NCBI GenBank assembly: GCA_030645355.1
Contig: JAUSNJ010000081.1
Coordinates: 29,203-93,202, forward strand
Direction of reading: 5' to 3'
DNA from: Rhodoferax sp.
GTDB taxonomy: Bacteria > Pseudomonadota > Gammaproteobacteria > Burkholderiales > Burkholderiaceae_C
DNA: 64,000 nucleotides
Part shown: positions 40,931-52,190 of the stretch, one piece after another
How the letters are laid out: each line of letters opens with the position of its first letter
How positions within the stretch are numbered: the first letter of the stretch is position 1
Notes under the pieces: model-generated
Seen by the model: only the letters and a program-made list of their open reading frames with translations
Told to the model about the DNA's origin: nothing
Databases searched by the model: none
Position numbers and translations under genes: made by a program

Positions 40931-42030
40931 GGTTTGGGCAGCCAGCCAAGGCCGTGCGCGTGCAGGCTCTGCACGTAGAGGCGGTCCTTGGTCTCGGTGA
41001 TGGCGGTGGTTTCGGGGTAGGAACCGGTGGGGTCCTGCAGGTCGGCCACGATCTTGCCGTCCTCGGTGAAGGCGATCACATGCCCGTAGGACGGCGGTAT
41101 CGGCCACAGGGCGCGTGGCAGGCGCAGGCTCAGGCGGCGCAGCCAGGGTTTGTCGGCCATGGCGTCAGCCTTGGGGTTGCGCGGCTTGGCAAAGCCGAGC
41201 CAGATCTTGCCGTCGATGCCACGCATCAGGTTGTCGGGGTAGCCGGGCAGGTTGTCCATCAGCACCGTGGCCTGCGGGCTGTTTTGCGCAACGTTGACGC
41301 CGCTGGCGGCCACGGCAATCTTCCACAAGCGGAACTTGCCGGTCTCGTTGACGAACAGGGTCTGCTCATCTGCGCTCAGGGCCACGCCGTTGGCAAAGCT
41401 CAGGCCATAGGCCAGTACGCGGGTGGCCTTGGTGGCGGGGTCGTATTCGAGGATGCGGCCGGTGGAGGCGCCTTCGATGATGTCCAGAACACTGGCTTCG
41501 AAGGTGCCACCCCAATCCTTGGGTGCAAAGCGGGTGGAGGCATCGCTGAAATACATCTTGCCGCTCTTGGCCACGACCACGGCGTCGGCATAGCGGATCG
41601 GGTCGCCGTTGACGCTGTCCGTCAGCACGGTGGTGGTCTTGCCGTCTGGCGCGATGGAGAGCAGGCCCTTGATGGCATCGGCTGCAATCAAGTTGCCGCT
41701 GGCATCAAAGTCAAAGCCCAGTACGCGTCCGCCGGTGTTGGCGAACACCGCCTGGTCGGAGCCGTCGGCATTCATGCGCAGGATATTGCCGCTGGCCACC
41801 GTGGTGTAGAGCTTGCCGTCCGGGCCAAAGGCGATGTGCTCGGGGCCGACTTCGCCGTGCAGGTCGATCAATTTCAGACCCGCCAGCTTGGTGTTTACGG
41901 CATGCACGCCGACGTAGCCGGGTGCCGTGGACAAGGTGAAAGCGACCGGTCGAATGGGGACCGGCCAAGCCAGCAAATACGCTACCGCCAGCAGGATCAG
42001 GGCGCCCAGGCCCGACAGAATGACTCTCAT
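40927..42030 (-). CDS. SMP-30/strictosidine-synthase-like beta-propeller protein
   Basis: A 367-residue protein with an N-terminal membrane anchor or signal (MRVILSGLGALILLAVAYLLAW) and a six-bladed-propeller domain: GPEHIAFGPDGKLYTT, LGFDFDASGNLIAADAIKGL, FANGVALSADEQTLFVNET, PGYPDNLMRGIDGKIWLG. Related proteins are gluconolactonases and strictosidine-synthase-like esterases (APMAP group). The periplasmic substrate is unknown. Confidence 0.83.
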   Translation of the reverse strand: MRVILSGLGALILLAVAYLLAWPVPIRPVAFTLSTAPGYVGVHAVNTKLAGLKLIDLHGEVGPEHIAFGPDGKLYTTVASGNILRMNADGSDQAVFANTGGRVLGFDFDASGNLIAADAIKGLLSIAPDGKTTTVLTDSVNGDPIRYADAVVVAKSGKMYFSDASTRFAPKDWGGTFEASVLDIIEGASTGRILEYDPATKATRVLAYGLSFANGVALSADEQTLFVNETGKFRLWKIAVAASGVNVAQNSPQATVLMDNLPGYPDNLMRGIDGKIWLGFAKPRNPKADAMADKPWLRRLSLRLPRALWPIPPSYGHVIAFTEDGKIVADLQDPTGSYPETTAITETKDRLYVQSLHAHGLGWLPKP

Positions 42031-42078
42031 CGCGGTGTCTCCTTTTTTTGTGCGCCAAGGATAGCCGCAATGGACGGG

Positions 42079-43134
42079 CTAGCCCAGCAGGGCCTGCGCA
42101 AATTCTCGCGCGTTGAAGGTCTCCAGCTCTTCGAGCTTCTCGCCGACGCCAATGAAATATACCGGCACCGGCCGCTCCCGGGCAATGGCCGCCAGCACAC
42201 CGCCCTTCGCCGTGCCGTCGAGCTTGGTGATGATCAGTCCGGTGAGCGAGAGCGCGTCGTCAAAGGCGCGCACCTGCATCAGTGCGTTCTGGCCGGTGTT
42301 GCCGTCGATGACCAGCAGCACCTCGTGCGGGGCCGTGGGGTCCGCCTTCTGGATCACGCGCTTGATCTTTTTCAGCTCTTCCATCAGGTGCAACTGCGTG
42401 GGTAGGCGCCCGGCGGTGTCTACCAGCACCACGTCTTTGCCGCGGGCCTTGCCGGCGGCTACTGCGTCAAAACTTACGGCGGCGGGGTCGCCACCTTCCT
42501 GGCTGACAATCTCCACCAGGTTGCGGTCGGCCCACACGCCGAGTTGCTCACGCGCCGCGGCGCGGAAGGTGTCGGCCGCGGCCAGCAGCACGCTGGCGCC
42601 GTGTTCGGACAGGTGGCGCGTGAGCTTGCCAATCGACGTGGTCTTGCCCGCGCCGTTGACACCGGCCACCATGATGACGGTGGGCTTGTGCTCGCCGATG
42701 ACCAGGGGTTTTTGCAGCGGTTGCAGCAGATCGGTCAGAGTGGCGATCAGGATGTTCTTGAGCGCGATGGGGTGGGTCACGCCACTGTCCCTGACCTTGC
42801 GCCGTAGCTCGGTCAGCAGGTATTGCGTGGCGGGAACGCCGGCATCGGCCATCAGCAGCGCGTCTTCCAGGCTCTCATAGAGGGTTTCGTCGATGACCGA
42901 GCCGCCAAACACGGTTGAGATGCCGCTGGCGGTCTTGCCCAGACTGGCCTTGAGCTTGTCGACCCACTTCTGCCGCTCGGGGGGAGGGGCCCCGGGCTCC
43001 GGGATGTCGATGGGGATGACCAGTGCGCTGCCGATGAGCGAACCACCAGAGGGCGGTGCAACCAAGGGTGGGGGCGCGGTGGTGGGCGTGGCGGCCGGGG
43101 CAGGAGGGGGTTTCTTTTTGAAAAAACTGAACAT
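42079..43134 (-). CDS. ftsY: Signal recognition particle receptor FtsY
   Basis: A 351-residue SRP-receptor GTPase that docks ribosome-nascent-chain complexes at the membrane. A short Pro-rich N-terminal region (MFSFFKKKPPPAPAA…) precedes the NG domain: P-loop VAGVNGAGKTTSIGKL, G3 DTAGRLPTQ, G4 TKLDGTAKGG. It lacks the long acidic A domain of E. coli FtsY, as in many betaproteobacteria. It is divergent from the GGDEF-EAL gene, which precedes rsmD. Confidence 0.95.
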   Translation of the reverse strand: MFSFFKKKPPPAPAATPTTAPPPLVAPPSGGSLIGSALVIPIDIPEPGAPPPERQKWVDKLKASLGKTASGISTVFGGSVIDETLYESLEDALLMADAGVPATQYLLTELRRKVRDSGVTHPIALKNILIATLTDLLQPLQKPLVIGEHKPTVIMVAGVNGAGKTTSIGKLTRHLSEHGASVLLAAADTFRAAAREQLGVWADRNLVEIVSQEGGDPAAVSFDAVAAGKARGKDVVLVDTAGRLPTQLHLMEELKKIKRVIQKADPTAPHEVLLVIDGNTGQNALMQVRAFDDALSLTGLIITKLDGTAKGGVLAAIARERPVPVYFIGVGEKLEELETFNAREFAQALLG

Positions 43135-43329
43135 GTGTTGCGTTCTGGGAATGACAGCATTCTATGAAACACCTGTCCCTGTTCTCCTTACTGGCAATCC
43201 GGCCTTCCAGCAAAGGGCGCCAGACAAAGGTCATTTCCTGGCGGGCTAGGGTAAATCCCTGTCTTGGGCGAGAAAAAGCGGGAGAGACCCGCCCCACAAT
43301 GCAGTAGTCCGTCCTCTGTGTTCCTATCG

Positions 43330-45666
43330 ATGCATTACGTCATGCTCATCAATGCCGCCGTCAGCCTGATCATGGGCTGTGCGTTGGTACTGGTGTGGCG
43401 CCGGGACCCGACACAGACCTTCACGCGCTATGTGGGCTGGGCCAACCTGATCCAGCTGCTGGTTCCCCTGATCTACCTGGTGAAGTCGCAGGGCAATGCC
43501 ACGGCAGACGAGCTGGGCAACTTTGCGTTGACGGTGGTTGCGGCGGCGTACTCGACCCTGCTGCTGCAGGGTGCAGCCGATTTGGCACACCGCGAGGTTC
43601 CCAAAAATGGTGGGTGGATGACTTTTCTCGTGATGGCGGCGGTCAATGCTGCTGCGGTCGGCTTTGGCGGCCCGCGGATGGGGCAGGCCAGTATGGGAAC
43701 TGTCAACACCTTGCTGGGCGTTGTCTGCACCTACTGGCTCTGGAATGCGGGTGCCACGCGTTTCAGCTCCGAGAAACTGGTGGGGCCCTTGCTGGTTTTG
43801 CTCGGCTTGATCCAGTTTATTTACGTGGTCTACCAGGATGCAGGTGCCGCCTTGCTGGCGACACTGGGCGCCCTGTTGCGGATGATGCTGGGCCTGGTGT
43901 TGCTGTACGCCGCGCTGGATCGCGGGACCCTGGCAACGCGCAAATTGCAGAGGCGTTTTGAGCAGCTGACTGAGCGGTCCCACCAGGGCATCATGATCAG
44001 CCTGGGTGACAGCAGCATCGTGTATGCGAACCCGGCCTGCCTGGCCATTTATGGGGTAGAGACCCTGGATCAGCTGAAGGTGGTCACGGTTGCGCGGACC
44101 ATTCCCAAAGAAGAGCGCGCCAAGGTCGGCGGGATACTGAGTGACATCCAGCATGGGCGGCAAGAGGACGCCAGTTACGAGGCATTGCGTTACCGCGGGG
44201 ATGGCACACCCTTGTGGCTACGCTTCCACTATTTTTCGACCGAGTGGGATGGAGCGCCAGCGGTGCAGGTCCTCATTTCCGATGAGAGTGATCGCCATAA
44301 GGCCAACCAGGCCTTGCTGCGCCAGGCCATGTGCGATGAATTGACCGGATTGCCGAACCGTGCTGCGATGATTGCCAGCCTGCGCGCGCGTTGCAGCACG
44401 ACGAATGACGCGGACCGCTTTGTACTGGTTCTGATGAACATTGACCGCTTCAAATTGTTCAACGAAGCCCACGGCCACTCCATGGGAGACGAGGTTCTGC
44501 GGGCGGTGGGGCAGGCCTTGCGCGCTGCGCTGGATGCAGACTGTGAGGTCATGCGGCTGGCGGGCGACGAGTTTGCGCTGGTATCGCCAGCCAATGCCAA
44601 TGCCAATGGCGACACGGCGGTGGCGCTGGTAACGCGGGTTCGGCAACTGATGGCCAAGCCGATGTGGGTGTCAGGCCAGGAGTTCTTTCTGGACGCGTCG
44701 ATGGGGATAGCCTTGTACCCCAGCAGCGCACGCGATGCCGAATCCTTGTTGCGCGCGGCGAATGCGGCGCTGCACGTGGCCAAGCGCACGCCTGGGACAT
44801 CCCATCAATTGGCTGCAAAGGCGTTCGAGCGCGGTGCCAGCAATACGCTGGAGCAGGAGCAGGCCCTGCGCTCCGGGTTGGAGCGGTCCGAGTTTCAGCT
44901 GGTATACCAGCCCAAGGTCCATGCGCACACCGGCCAGCTGACCAGCTTTGAAGCCCTGGCCCGCTGGAATCGGCCCGGTGTCGGGCCGGTCAGCCCGCTT
45001 GAATTCATTGCCGCCGCAGAGCGCACAGGCTTGATTGGCAGCTTGGGCGCCGCCTTGTTGAGACAGGCATGCCTGCAAATTGCGGTCTGGCAGAAACAGT
45101 ATGGCCGTTGTGTGCCGGTGGCGGTGAATGTCTCACCGTTTCAACTGCTGGACCCGCGCTTTCCCGAACTGGTCGCGGAAATTCTGCTCAGCTGCGGCGT
45201 GGCGGCGCAGTTGTTGACACTGGAAATCACCGAGAGCTCTGCCGTGCAAAACCTGGACCAAACAAGGCTGCAGGTCGAGCAACTGCGTGCCATGGGCGTA
45301 CACGTCGCCATGGATGACTTTGGAACCGGTTTTTCGTCTCTCAATATGCTGCGCAGTTTGCGTCTGCATACGGTCAAGATTGACCGCGGTCTGATTGATC
45401 CGTTGCCGTCCCCCGATGCCGTTGCGGTGGTGCGTGCCATATGCCAGCTTGCTGACGCCCTGCATTTGCATGTCGTCGCCGAGGGCGTGGAGACCCTGAC
45501 CCAGGCTGGTGCCGCGCGGGATGCCGGTTGTGGAGAACTTCAGGGCTATTTGTACTCCAGACCGCTCCTGCCAAGGGATGTCGGGCCGTGGCTGGCGCGC
45601 ATGCTCTGGCAGTCGGAAGTTGACACCCTGGCGCTGCCCCTGCAGTCCGGTAAGCTTGGGGCATGA
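43330..45666 (+). CDS. Membrane GGDEF-EAL protein with PAS domain
   Basis: A 778-residue c-di-GMP protein: about six to seven transmembrane helices (residues 1-200), a PAS domain (about 210-325, RFEQLTERSHQGIMISLGD…), GGDEF (about 330-500, active-type variant RLAGDEFALVSP), and EAL (about 520-770, SFEALARWNRPGVGPVSPLEF and MDDFGTGFSSLNML). Both halves look catalytic; the balance cannot be told. Its stop overlaps the rsmD start by 4 nt (ATGA), so a c-di-GMP enzyme leads an RNA-modification/CoA operon. Start MHYVMLINAAVS at 43330 chosen; a GTG 12 nt upstream is possible. Confidence 0.88.
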   Translation: MHYVMLINAAVSLIMGCALVLVWRRDPTQTFTRYVGWANLIQLLVPLIYLVKSQGNATADELGNFALTVVAAAYSTLLLQGAADLAHREVPKNGGWMTFLVMAAVNAAAVGFGGPRMGQASMGTVNTLLGVVCTYWLWNAGATRFSSEKLVGPLLVLLGLIQFIYVVYQDAGAALLATLGALLRMMLGLVLLYAALDRGTLATRKLQRRFEQLTERSHQGIMISLGDSSIVYANPACLAIYGVETLDQLKVVTVARTIPKEERAKVGGILSDIQHGRQEDASYEALRYRGDGTPLWLRFHYFSTEWDGAPAVQVLISDESDRHKANQALLRQAMCDELTGLPNRAAMIASLRARCSTTNDADRFVLVLMNIDRFKLFNEAHGHSMGDEVLRAVGQALRAALDADCEVMRLAGDEFALVSPANANANGDTAVALVTRVRQLMAKPMWVSGQEFFLDASMGIALYPSSARDAESLLRAANAALHVAKRTPGTSHQLAAKAFERGASNTLEQEQALRSGLERSEFQLVYQPKVHAHTGQLTSFEALARWNRPGVGPVSPLEFIAAAERTGLIGSLGAALLRQACLQIAVWQKQYGRCVPVAVNVSPFQLLDPRFPELVAEILLSCGVAAQLLTLEITESSAVQNLDQTRLQVEQLRAMGVHVAMDDFGTGFSSLNMLRSLRLHTVKIDRGLIDPLPSPDAVAVVRAICQLADALHLHVVAEGVETLTQAGAARDAGCGELQGYLYSRPLLPRDVGPWLARMLWQSEVDTLALPLQSGKLGA

Positions 45667-46358
45667 AGAAACCCAGCAAGCCCTCACCCAAGAGCGCCAG
45701 CCGCGCGCCCAAGGCGGCCGGCAATCCGCCCCGCACACCCGTCCACAATCGCCAACCCGGCGAGATTCGCCTGATTGGCGGGCAGTGGAAGCGCATCAAG
45801 CTCAAAGTCGCAGATCGGCCCGGTCTGCGGCCTACCCCGGACCGCGTACGCGAGACGCTCTTCAACTGGTTGGGCCAGGACTTGGGCGGTTTGCGTTGTG
45901 TCGACGCCTTTGCCGGCACCGGTGCACTGGGCTTTGAGGCCGCGTCACGCGGCGCGGCCGAGGTGTTGCTGGTTGAGCACGACAGTGGCTTGGTCGCGCA
46001 ACTGCAGCGCGTGCACGCCCAGTTACTGGCGCTGGAGGTGCCCCAGCCCATGACTGCCCAGAAATTGAATATTGTTCGAGGCGAAGGCGTGGCCACACTG
46101 CGCCAGCTGGCCCCAGCCAGTTACCACGTAATCTTTCTCGATCCACCGTTTGACGCCGACCTGTACGAGACGGCACTGGCGGCGGCGGCCCGCGCGCTGG
46201 CAACCAACGGGTCCATCTACCTCGAAGCTCCCAAGGCCTGGACCGACGCCATGCTGGAGCCGATGGGCCTGGTGGTGTACCGCCACCTCAAGGCCGGTGC
46301 CGTGCATGCGCATGTGTTGCACAAGGCCGCCGGTTCGGGCGAGGCCCTGGGGGCATAA
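45663..46358 (+). CDS. rsmD: 16S rRNA (guanine966-N2)-methyltransferase RsmD
   Basis: A 231-residue methyltransferase modifying G966 of 16S rRNA. The catalytic motif VIFLDPPFDADLYE and the SAM site CVDAFAGTGALGFEAASRGA are typical; a basic, Pro-rich N-terminus of about 40 residues precedes the domain. It overlaps the upstream GGDEF-EAL gene by 4 nt and precedes coaD, the common rsmD-coaD pairing. Confidence 0.93.
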   Translation: MKKPSKPSPKSASRAPKAAGNPPRTPVHNRQPGEIRLIGGQWKRIKLKVADRPGLRPTPDRVRETLFNWLGQDLGGLRCVDAFAGTGALGFEAASRGAAEVLLVEHDSGLVAQLQRVHAQLLALEVPQPMTAQKLNIVRGEGVATLRQLAPASYHVIFLDPPFDADLYETALAAAARALATNGSIYLEAPKAWTDAMLEPMGLVVYRHLKAGAVHAHVLHKAAGSGEALGA

Positions 46359-46398
46359 TTGGCAGCACGCAGGGCCCTCTGGCCCCGGAGCCTTGTTG

Positions 46399-46890
46399 AT
46401 GTCCACCCCCGTGATCGCCGTCTACCCCGGCACTTTTGACCCCATTACCCTGGGCCACCAGGACCTGATCCGCCGTGCGGCAGGGCTGTTTGACACGGTG
46501 ATCGTGGCCGTGGCCGCGGCCCACCACAAAAAGACGATGTTCAGCCTGCAAGAGCGGCTGGACACAGTGCGCGACGCTATTGGCCAGTACCCCAACGTGC
46601 GGGTCGAGTCGTTTACAGGCCTGGTGCGTGACTTTGCTGTCGACCATGGTGCCAAGGCCATGTTGCGGGGTGTGCGTTCAGTGACCGATTTTGACTTTGA
46701 AAACCAGCTTGCCGGCATGAACCGTGCCCTGGCGCCGGATGTGGAAACAGTGTTTTTGACACCGGACGCGCGCTACCAGCATATTTCCAGTACGCTGGTG
46801 CGTGAGATTGCGACCCTCAAGGGGGATGTCACCCAGTTTGTGGCGCCAACCGTGCATGCCCGATTGATGCAAAAGCTCAAACCTCTTTAG
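46399..46890 (+). CDS. coaD: Phosphopantetheine adenylyltransferase
   Basis: A 163-residue enzyme of coenzyme A synthesis, making dephospho-CoA from phosphopantetheine and ATP. The nucleotidyltransferase motif AVYPGTFDPITLGHQDLI and the C-terminal RYQHISSTLVREIA are canonical. ATG at 46399, 40 bp after rsmD. Eight bases after its stop a universal stress protein gene follows. Confidence 0.95.
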   Translation: MSTPVIAVYPGTFDPITLGHQDLIRRAAGLFDTVIVAVAAAHHKKTMFSLQERLDTVRDAIGQYPNVRVESFTGLVRDFAVDHGAKAMLRGVRSVTDFDFENQLAGMNRALAPDVETVFLTPDARYQHISSTLVREIATLKGDVTQFVAPTVHARLMQKLKPL

Positions 46891-46897
46891 GAATACT

Positions 46898-47332
46898 ATG
46901 AAAATCTTGCTGCCCGTGGATGGTTCGGAATTGTCTCTGGAGGCGGTGCGTTTTGCCATTCGCATGGTGCTGGCCGGTCTGCGTGCGGATGCGGTGCTGG
47001 CCAATGTGCAGGAGCCTGCCACGCTCTATGAATTGCTGGTGGCACACGATCCCGAGGTGATCAACCGTGTCGCCGAAGAGGCCGGTCTGCATACCCTGCA
47101 GTCGGCACAGGCCCTACTCGATGCGGCGGGTGTGGTGTACGAATGTGAAGTCGCCAAGGGCGACCCGGCCCACACGATTGTCGATATTGCGGAGCGTTTC
47201 GCCTGCGACATGATCGTCATGGGCGCACGCGGAAACAGTGCGCTGCGCAGTGCCATGCTGGGCTCGGTGTCCAACGAGGTACTGCACGCCAGTGCCATTC
47301 CGGTGGTGATCGTCAAACCCGATGAGGTTTGA
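46898..47332 (+). CDS. Universal stress protein (UspA family)
   Basis: A 144-residue single-domain Usp. MKILLPVDGSELSLEAVRFAIRM opens it, and MGARGNSALRSAMLGSVSNEVL matches the ATP-binding G-2X-G-9X-G(S/T) motif, suggesting an ATP-binding type. It lies between coaD and a ferredoxin gene in the same direction with gaps of under 10 bp, so probably one transcript. Confidence 0.92.
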   Translation: MKILLPVDGSELSLEAVRFAIRMVLAGLRADAVLANVQEPATLYELLVAHDPEVINRVAEEAGLHTLQSAQALLDAAGVVYECEVAKGDPAHTIVDIAERFACDMIVMGARGNSALRSAMLGSVSNEVLHASAIPVVIVKPDEV

Positions 47333-48845
<1,513 letters not shown>

Positions 48846-48960
48846 GGTGGTACCCGATGCATGCGAATGGCCGCGGTCCACTGTCGGCATGGTCGGCAAA
48901 GTGGGGCAGCAGTTGATTCACTATAAACCAAGCATCCCGGTTTGGCGAATCAACGCAGTG

Positions 48961-49419
48961 CTATCGGGTGCCGCTGGCGGGTGCTTTGGGTGCTGACGCG
49001 GCGCTGCGCGCGGTGAAGAACTCGGGCTCCTTTTTCTTCTTGGTATGGCTCTTTTGGGCCTGTTTCGGCGCGGCACCCGTGTGGGAAGCGTCCGCGGTCG
49101 GGGCAACGTTTTGTGCCGGAGAGACAGTCTTTTTCGTTTGCGATGGAGTCTGTTTGGCGCGGTCTGATCGCATCTGGGCCTCTTCCTTGATACGCGCTTT
49201 CTCCATCGCATTGGCGGCAACCAATTCCCGGCGTGTCTCGGCGTCGGCCCTGGCCTTTTGTGTCGGGCTACGCGGGTCGCTGACGTCGACCACGACCGCA
49301 TCTGCACACGGTTTCTGACTGTACGTGTCGCCGCAGCGGTAGACTTTCTGGCTCTGAGCCCCCGTTGACAGGACGCAGCATGCTATGAGAATTGCAGCAA
49401 ACGGGGTGGTGTGTTTCAT
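48961..49419 (-). CDS. Exported DUF4124-like protein
   Basis: A 152-residue protein with a signal peptide ([17 protein letters not shown]) and a short DUF4124-like core ([26 protein letters not shown]), then a charged helical region and a Lys/Ala/Pro-rich tail. The ATG at 49419 overlaps the pth stop by 4 nt (ATGA). Function unknown; DUF4124 proteins are periplasmic and common in this order. Confidence 0.75.
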   Translation of the reverse strand: MKHTTPFAAILIACCVLSTGAQSQKVYRCGDTYSQKPCADAVVVDVSDPRSPTQKARADAETRRELVAANAMEKARIKEEAQMRSDRAKQTPSQTKKTVSPAQNVAPTADASHTGAAPKQAQKSHTKKKKEPEFFTARSAASAPKAPASGTR

Positions 49420-50048
49420 GGTGTGCCTTGTGGTTCCTGGGGTGCGCGCGGTGGTGCTGGCGTATGGGCTCTGGGCGGTTTGCTGGTGTGCACCAACAGG
49501 GTGGCTTTCTCCATGTCGCCAGCCAGGAAGGCCGGTAGCGCCTTCAGCGAGCGGTCTATGCACTGGTCAATGGCGATGCGGTGGTCCAGCGAAGGTTTCT
49601 TCAGCACCCAGTTGACGACGTCGTCCTTGTTGCCGGGGTGCCCAACACCCAAGCGCAGGCGCCAGTAGTCGCCGCTGCCCAGCTGGGCATGGATGTCGCG
49701 CAAGCCGTTGTGCCCGGCGTGGCTACCGCCAAACTTGAGCTTGACCTGACCGGGGGCGATGTCGAGCTCGTCGTGGGCCACGAGGATTTCCTGCGGCGCA
49801 ATCTTGAAGAAGCGCGCCAGCGATGCAACGGACTTGCCCGACAGGTTCATGAAGGTTTGTGGTTGCAACAGCCAGACGGTGTTGCCGTGCACGGTGGTGC
49901 GGGCCACCATGCCGTGGTAGCCCTTGTCCATGGACAGTCCCGTCTTGAGTTCGCGGGCCAGTGCCTCGACCCACCAGAAGCCGGCGTTGTGCCGGGTGGC
50001 TTCGTATTCCGGGCCGGGATTGCCCAGGCCGACAAACAGTTTGATCAT
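49416..50048 (-). CDS. pth: Peptidyl-tRNA hydrolase
   Basis: A 210-residue enzyme that frees tRNAs stalled as peptidyl-t[31 protein letters not shown] includes the catalytic His, and [15 protein letters not shown] and [10 protein letters not shown] are canonical. The tail ([16 protein letters not shown]) is a Pro/Ala-rich extension beyond the usual end. It lies downstream of rplY, the usual arrangement. Confidence 0.94.
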   Translation of the reverse strand: MIKLFVGLGNPGPEYEATRHNAGFWWVEALARELKTGLSMDKGYHGMVARTTVHGNTVWLLQPQTFMNLSGKSVASLARFFKIAPQEILVAHDELDIAPGQVKLKFGGSHAGHNGLRDIHAQLGSGDYWRLRLGVGHPGNKDDVVNWVLKKPSLDHRIAIDQCIDRSLKALPAFLAGDMEKATLLVHTSKPPRAHTPAPPRAPQEPQGTP

Positions 50049-50111
50049 GTAAAACGGACGCAGTAGTGTGTCTGGGATGGTAGGTGAAATTGGAGTACTC
50101 TCCAAACGACA

Positions 50112-50133
50112 ACGGCCCACCGAAGTGGGCCGT
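50112..50133 (-). terminator. Hairpin between rplY and pth
   Basis: A perfect 9-bp stem (ACGGCCCAC/GTGGGCCGT) around a 4-nt loop, TTCG on the minus strand, which is an especially stable tetraloop. It lies 38 bp after rplY and 63 bp before pth. There is no clear T-run after it, so it may be a partial terminator or processing signal in a shared transcript. Confidence 0.6.
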
Positions 50134-50171
50134 CGACACAGCTTGCGCTGCGAATCAGTGCGGTGACTGAC

Positions 50172-50852
50172 TTATTTCTTGGCGGCAGGTGCTTTTGCAG
50201 CGGCGGGTGCCTTGGCAGCAGGAGCGGCCTTGCCACCCTTGGCAGCGGGAGCGGCAGCAGCGGCTTCTGCAGTTGCTTCGGCAGATGCTTCAGCAGCAGA
50301 GGTCACCACGGACACCAGAACCGGATTCTCACGGCCCTTGACCACAGCCTTCACGCCTGCAGGCAACTTGACGTCGCTCAGGTGGAAGGACGTGCCCTTC
50401 TTCAGGCCGGTCAGGTCCACTTCGATGAACTCGGGCAAATCAGCTGGCAGGCAGGTGATGTTGATTTCATTCAGGACGTGGTTGATCAGGCAATGGTCGA
50501 CCTTGAAGGCGGACGATTCTTCCTGGCCCTTGAAGTGCAATGGCACCTTCATGTGCATCTTGGTGTTGGCATCCACGCGCTGGAAGTCAATGTGCAAGAT
50601 CAATTGCTTGTAGGGGTGCATTTGCACGTTGCGCAGCAAGACCTTGCTTTCCTTGCCAGCCAGTTCCATGTCCAGAACGGATGCGTGGAACGCTTCCTTC
50701 TTAATGGCGTGCCACAAAGCGTTGTGGTCCAGTTCGATCACAAGGGGTTCACCCTCGCCACCGTAGACGATACCGGGTGTGCGACCCGAATTGCGGAGAC
50801 GGCGGCTCGCACCCGTACCCTGCTTGGCGCGCTCAAAAGCGACAAATTTCAT
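50172..50852 (-). CDS. rplY: 50S ribosomal protein L25/general stress protein Ctc
   Basis: A 226-residue protein of the longer TL5/Ctc type: the L25 core ([31 protein letters not shown]…) and a C-terminal beta domain, then an Ala/Lys/Pro-rich tail ([14 protein letters not shown]). It binds 5S rRNA. AGGAGT lies 7 nt before the ATG at 50852, which is preferred to the in-frame upstream extension. Confidence 0.95.
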   Translation of the reverse strand: MKFVAFERAKQGTGASRRLRNSGRTPGIVYGGEGEPLVIELDHNALWHAIKKEAFHASVLDMELAGKESKVLLRNVQMHPYKQLILHIDFQRVDANTKMHMKVPLHFKGQEESSAFKVDHCLINHVLNEINITCLPADLPEFIEVDLTGLKKGTSFHLSDVKLPAGVKAVVKGRENPVLVSVVTSAAEASAEATAEAAAAAPAAKGGKAAPAAKAPAAAKAPAAKK

Positions 50853-50954
50853 AACATTACTCCTGAAGGAGTCCACCGCGACCAGTGCGACTCCGGTTTA
50901 ACAAAAGCGCTGAATCACTGCCCTGTGCAGCGGCGCTTGCTTTTTGTCCCGACC

Positions 50955-51017
50955 AAACCTTTTCGAGGTTTTATAGAAACCTTAAAAAAGGTTTTATAGA
51001 AATCTCAAAAGAGATTT
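50955..51017 (-). terminator. Three tandem AT-rich hairpins downstream of prs
   Basis: Three successive stem-loops: 50955-50971 (6-bp AAACCT/AGGTTT), 50977-50994 (7-bp AAACCTT/AAGGTTT with AAAA loop), and 51000-51017 (7-bp AAATCTC/GAGATTT with AAAA loop). The second and third are preceded by the same TTATAGAAA linker, forming about 23-nt tandem copies. Minus-strand T-runs (CCTTTTTT) follow the first-encountered hairpin, as in Rho-independent terminators for prs. They are the only AT-rich block in this region. Confidence 0.6.
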
Positions 51018-51043
51018 TCTTGATCCGAGAACAAACTCATGAC

Positions 51044-51982
51044 CTACTCTCCCTTGGCGATGCGCTGAATCGTCTCAGCAATCAGCGGTGCCACGGAGAG
51101 TTGGCGAATCTTTTGGCATCCTGCAGCGGCTGCGCTGAGGGGAATGGTGTTGGTCACCACGACCTCGTCCAGCGCGCCACCATTGGCGATGCGCTCGATG
51201 GCGGGGCCGGAAAAAATGGGGTGGGTGCAATAGGCATAAACCTTCTTGGCACCGCGCTCCTTGAGCACTTCGGCCGCCTTGACCAGCGTGCCGGCGGTGT
51301 CAATCATGTCATCCATGATGACGCAGTTACGGCCTTCGATTTCACCGATCACGTGCATCACTTCGGACACATTGGCCTTGGGGCGGCGCTTGTCGATGAT
51401 GGCCAGATCGCAACCGAGCTGCTTGGCCAGTGCACGGGCACGCACCACACCACCCACGTCGGGCGAAACCACGATCAGGTCCTCGTAATTCTTCTGGCGC
51501 AGATCGCCCAGCAGCACGGGGGACGCATAAATGTTGTCCACCGGGATGTCGAAAAAGCCCTGAATCTGGTCGGCATGCAAGTCCATGGTCAGCACGCGCG
51601 CGACACCCACGGCCTGCAGCATATTGGCCACCACCTTGGCCGTAATCGGCACGCGGGTGGACCGCGGGCGGCGGTCCTGGCGGGCGTAGCCAAAATACGG
51701 GATCACGGCACTGATGCGCTCTGCCGATGCACGCTTGAGCGCATCCACCATGATCAGCAGTTCCATCAGGTTTTCGTTAGTGGGCGCGCAGGTGCTTTGC
51801 ACCACAAAGACGTCGCGGGCCCGCACATTCTGGTTGATCTCTACCGTGACTTCGCCATCGGAGAATCGACCGACGGTTGCCGCGCCGAGCGAGATACCCA
51901 GGTGGCGTGCGATGTCAGCGGCCATGCCCGGGTTGGCATTGCCGGTGAAAACCATGAAATCGGGGGGAGGTGAAGCCTGCAT
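51044..51982 (-). CDS. prs: Ribose-phosphate pyrophosphokinase
   Basis: A 312-residue PRPP synthetase supplying nucleotide, His and Trp synthesis. [21 protein letters not shown] at the start, ATP-binding [18 protein letters not shown], and the PRPP loop [19 protein letters not shown] are canonical. A tRNA-Gln gene follows the upstream ispE on the same strand, the usual Burkholderiales order. Three AT-rich hairpins follow it. Confidence 0.96.
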   Translation of the reverse strand: MQASPPPDFMVFTGNANPGMAADIARHLGISLGAATVGRFSDGEVTVEINQNVRARDVFVVQSTCAPTNENLMELLIMVDALKRASAERISAVIPYFGYARQDRRPRSTRVPITAKVVANMLQAVGVARVLTMDLHADQIQGFFDIPVDNIYASPVLLGDLRQKNYEDLIVVSPDVGGVVRARALAKQLGCDLAIIDKRRPKANVSEVMHVIGEIEGRNCVIMDDMIDTAGTLVKAAEVLKERGAKKVYAYCTHPIFSGPAIERIANGGALDEVVVTNTIPLSAAAAGCQKIRQLSVAPLIAETIQRIAKGE

Positions 51983-52058
51983 GCGGGTTCCAGCGAGTAG
52001 AGTAGGTTTATGCCTGTACGTTGCGCGCTGTGACCGGATCAGTCCCGGTCAACAGATT

Positions 52059-52135
52059 TGGCAGGGGAAGAAGGACTCGAACCTTCGCATGCTGGAATCA
52101 AAATCCAGTGCCTTAACCAACTTGGCGACTCCCCT
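52059..52135 (-). tRNA. tRNA-Gln (anticodon TTG)
   Basis: A 77-nt gene with acceptor AGGGGAG/TTCCCCT, anticodon stem-loop CTGGATTTTGATTCCAG centred on TTG, T arm GAAGG-TTCGAGT-CCTTC, and an encoded CCA end. It lies between ispE and prs in the same orientation, as is usual in Burkholderiales. Confidence 0.95.
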
Positions 52136-52190
52136 ACACAGGTTGACAGCGAAACGCTGCCCACCCCTAAACCGTTATTTCATCCGGCAT

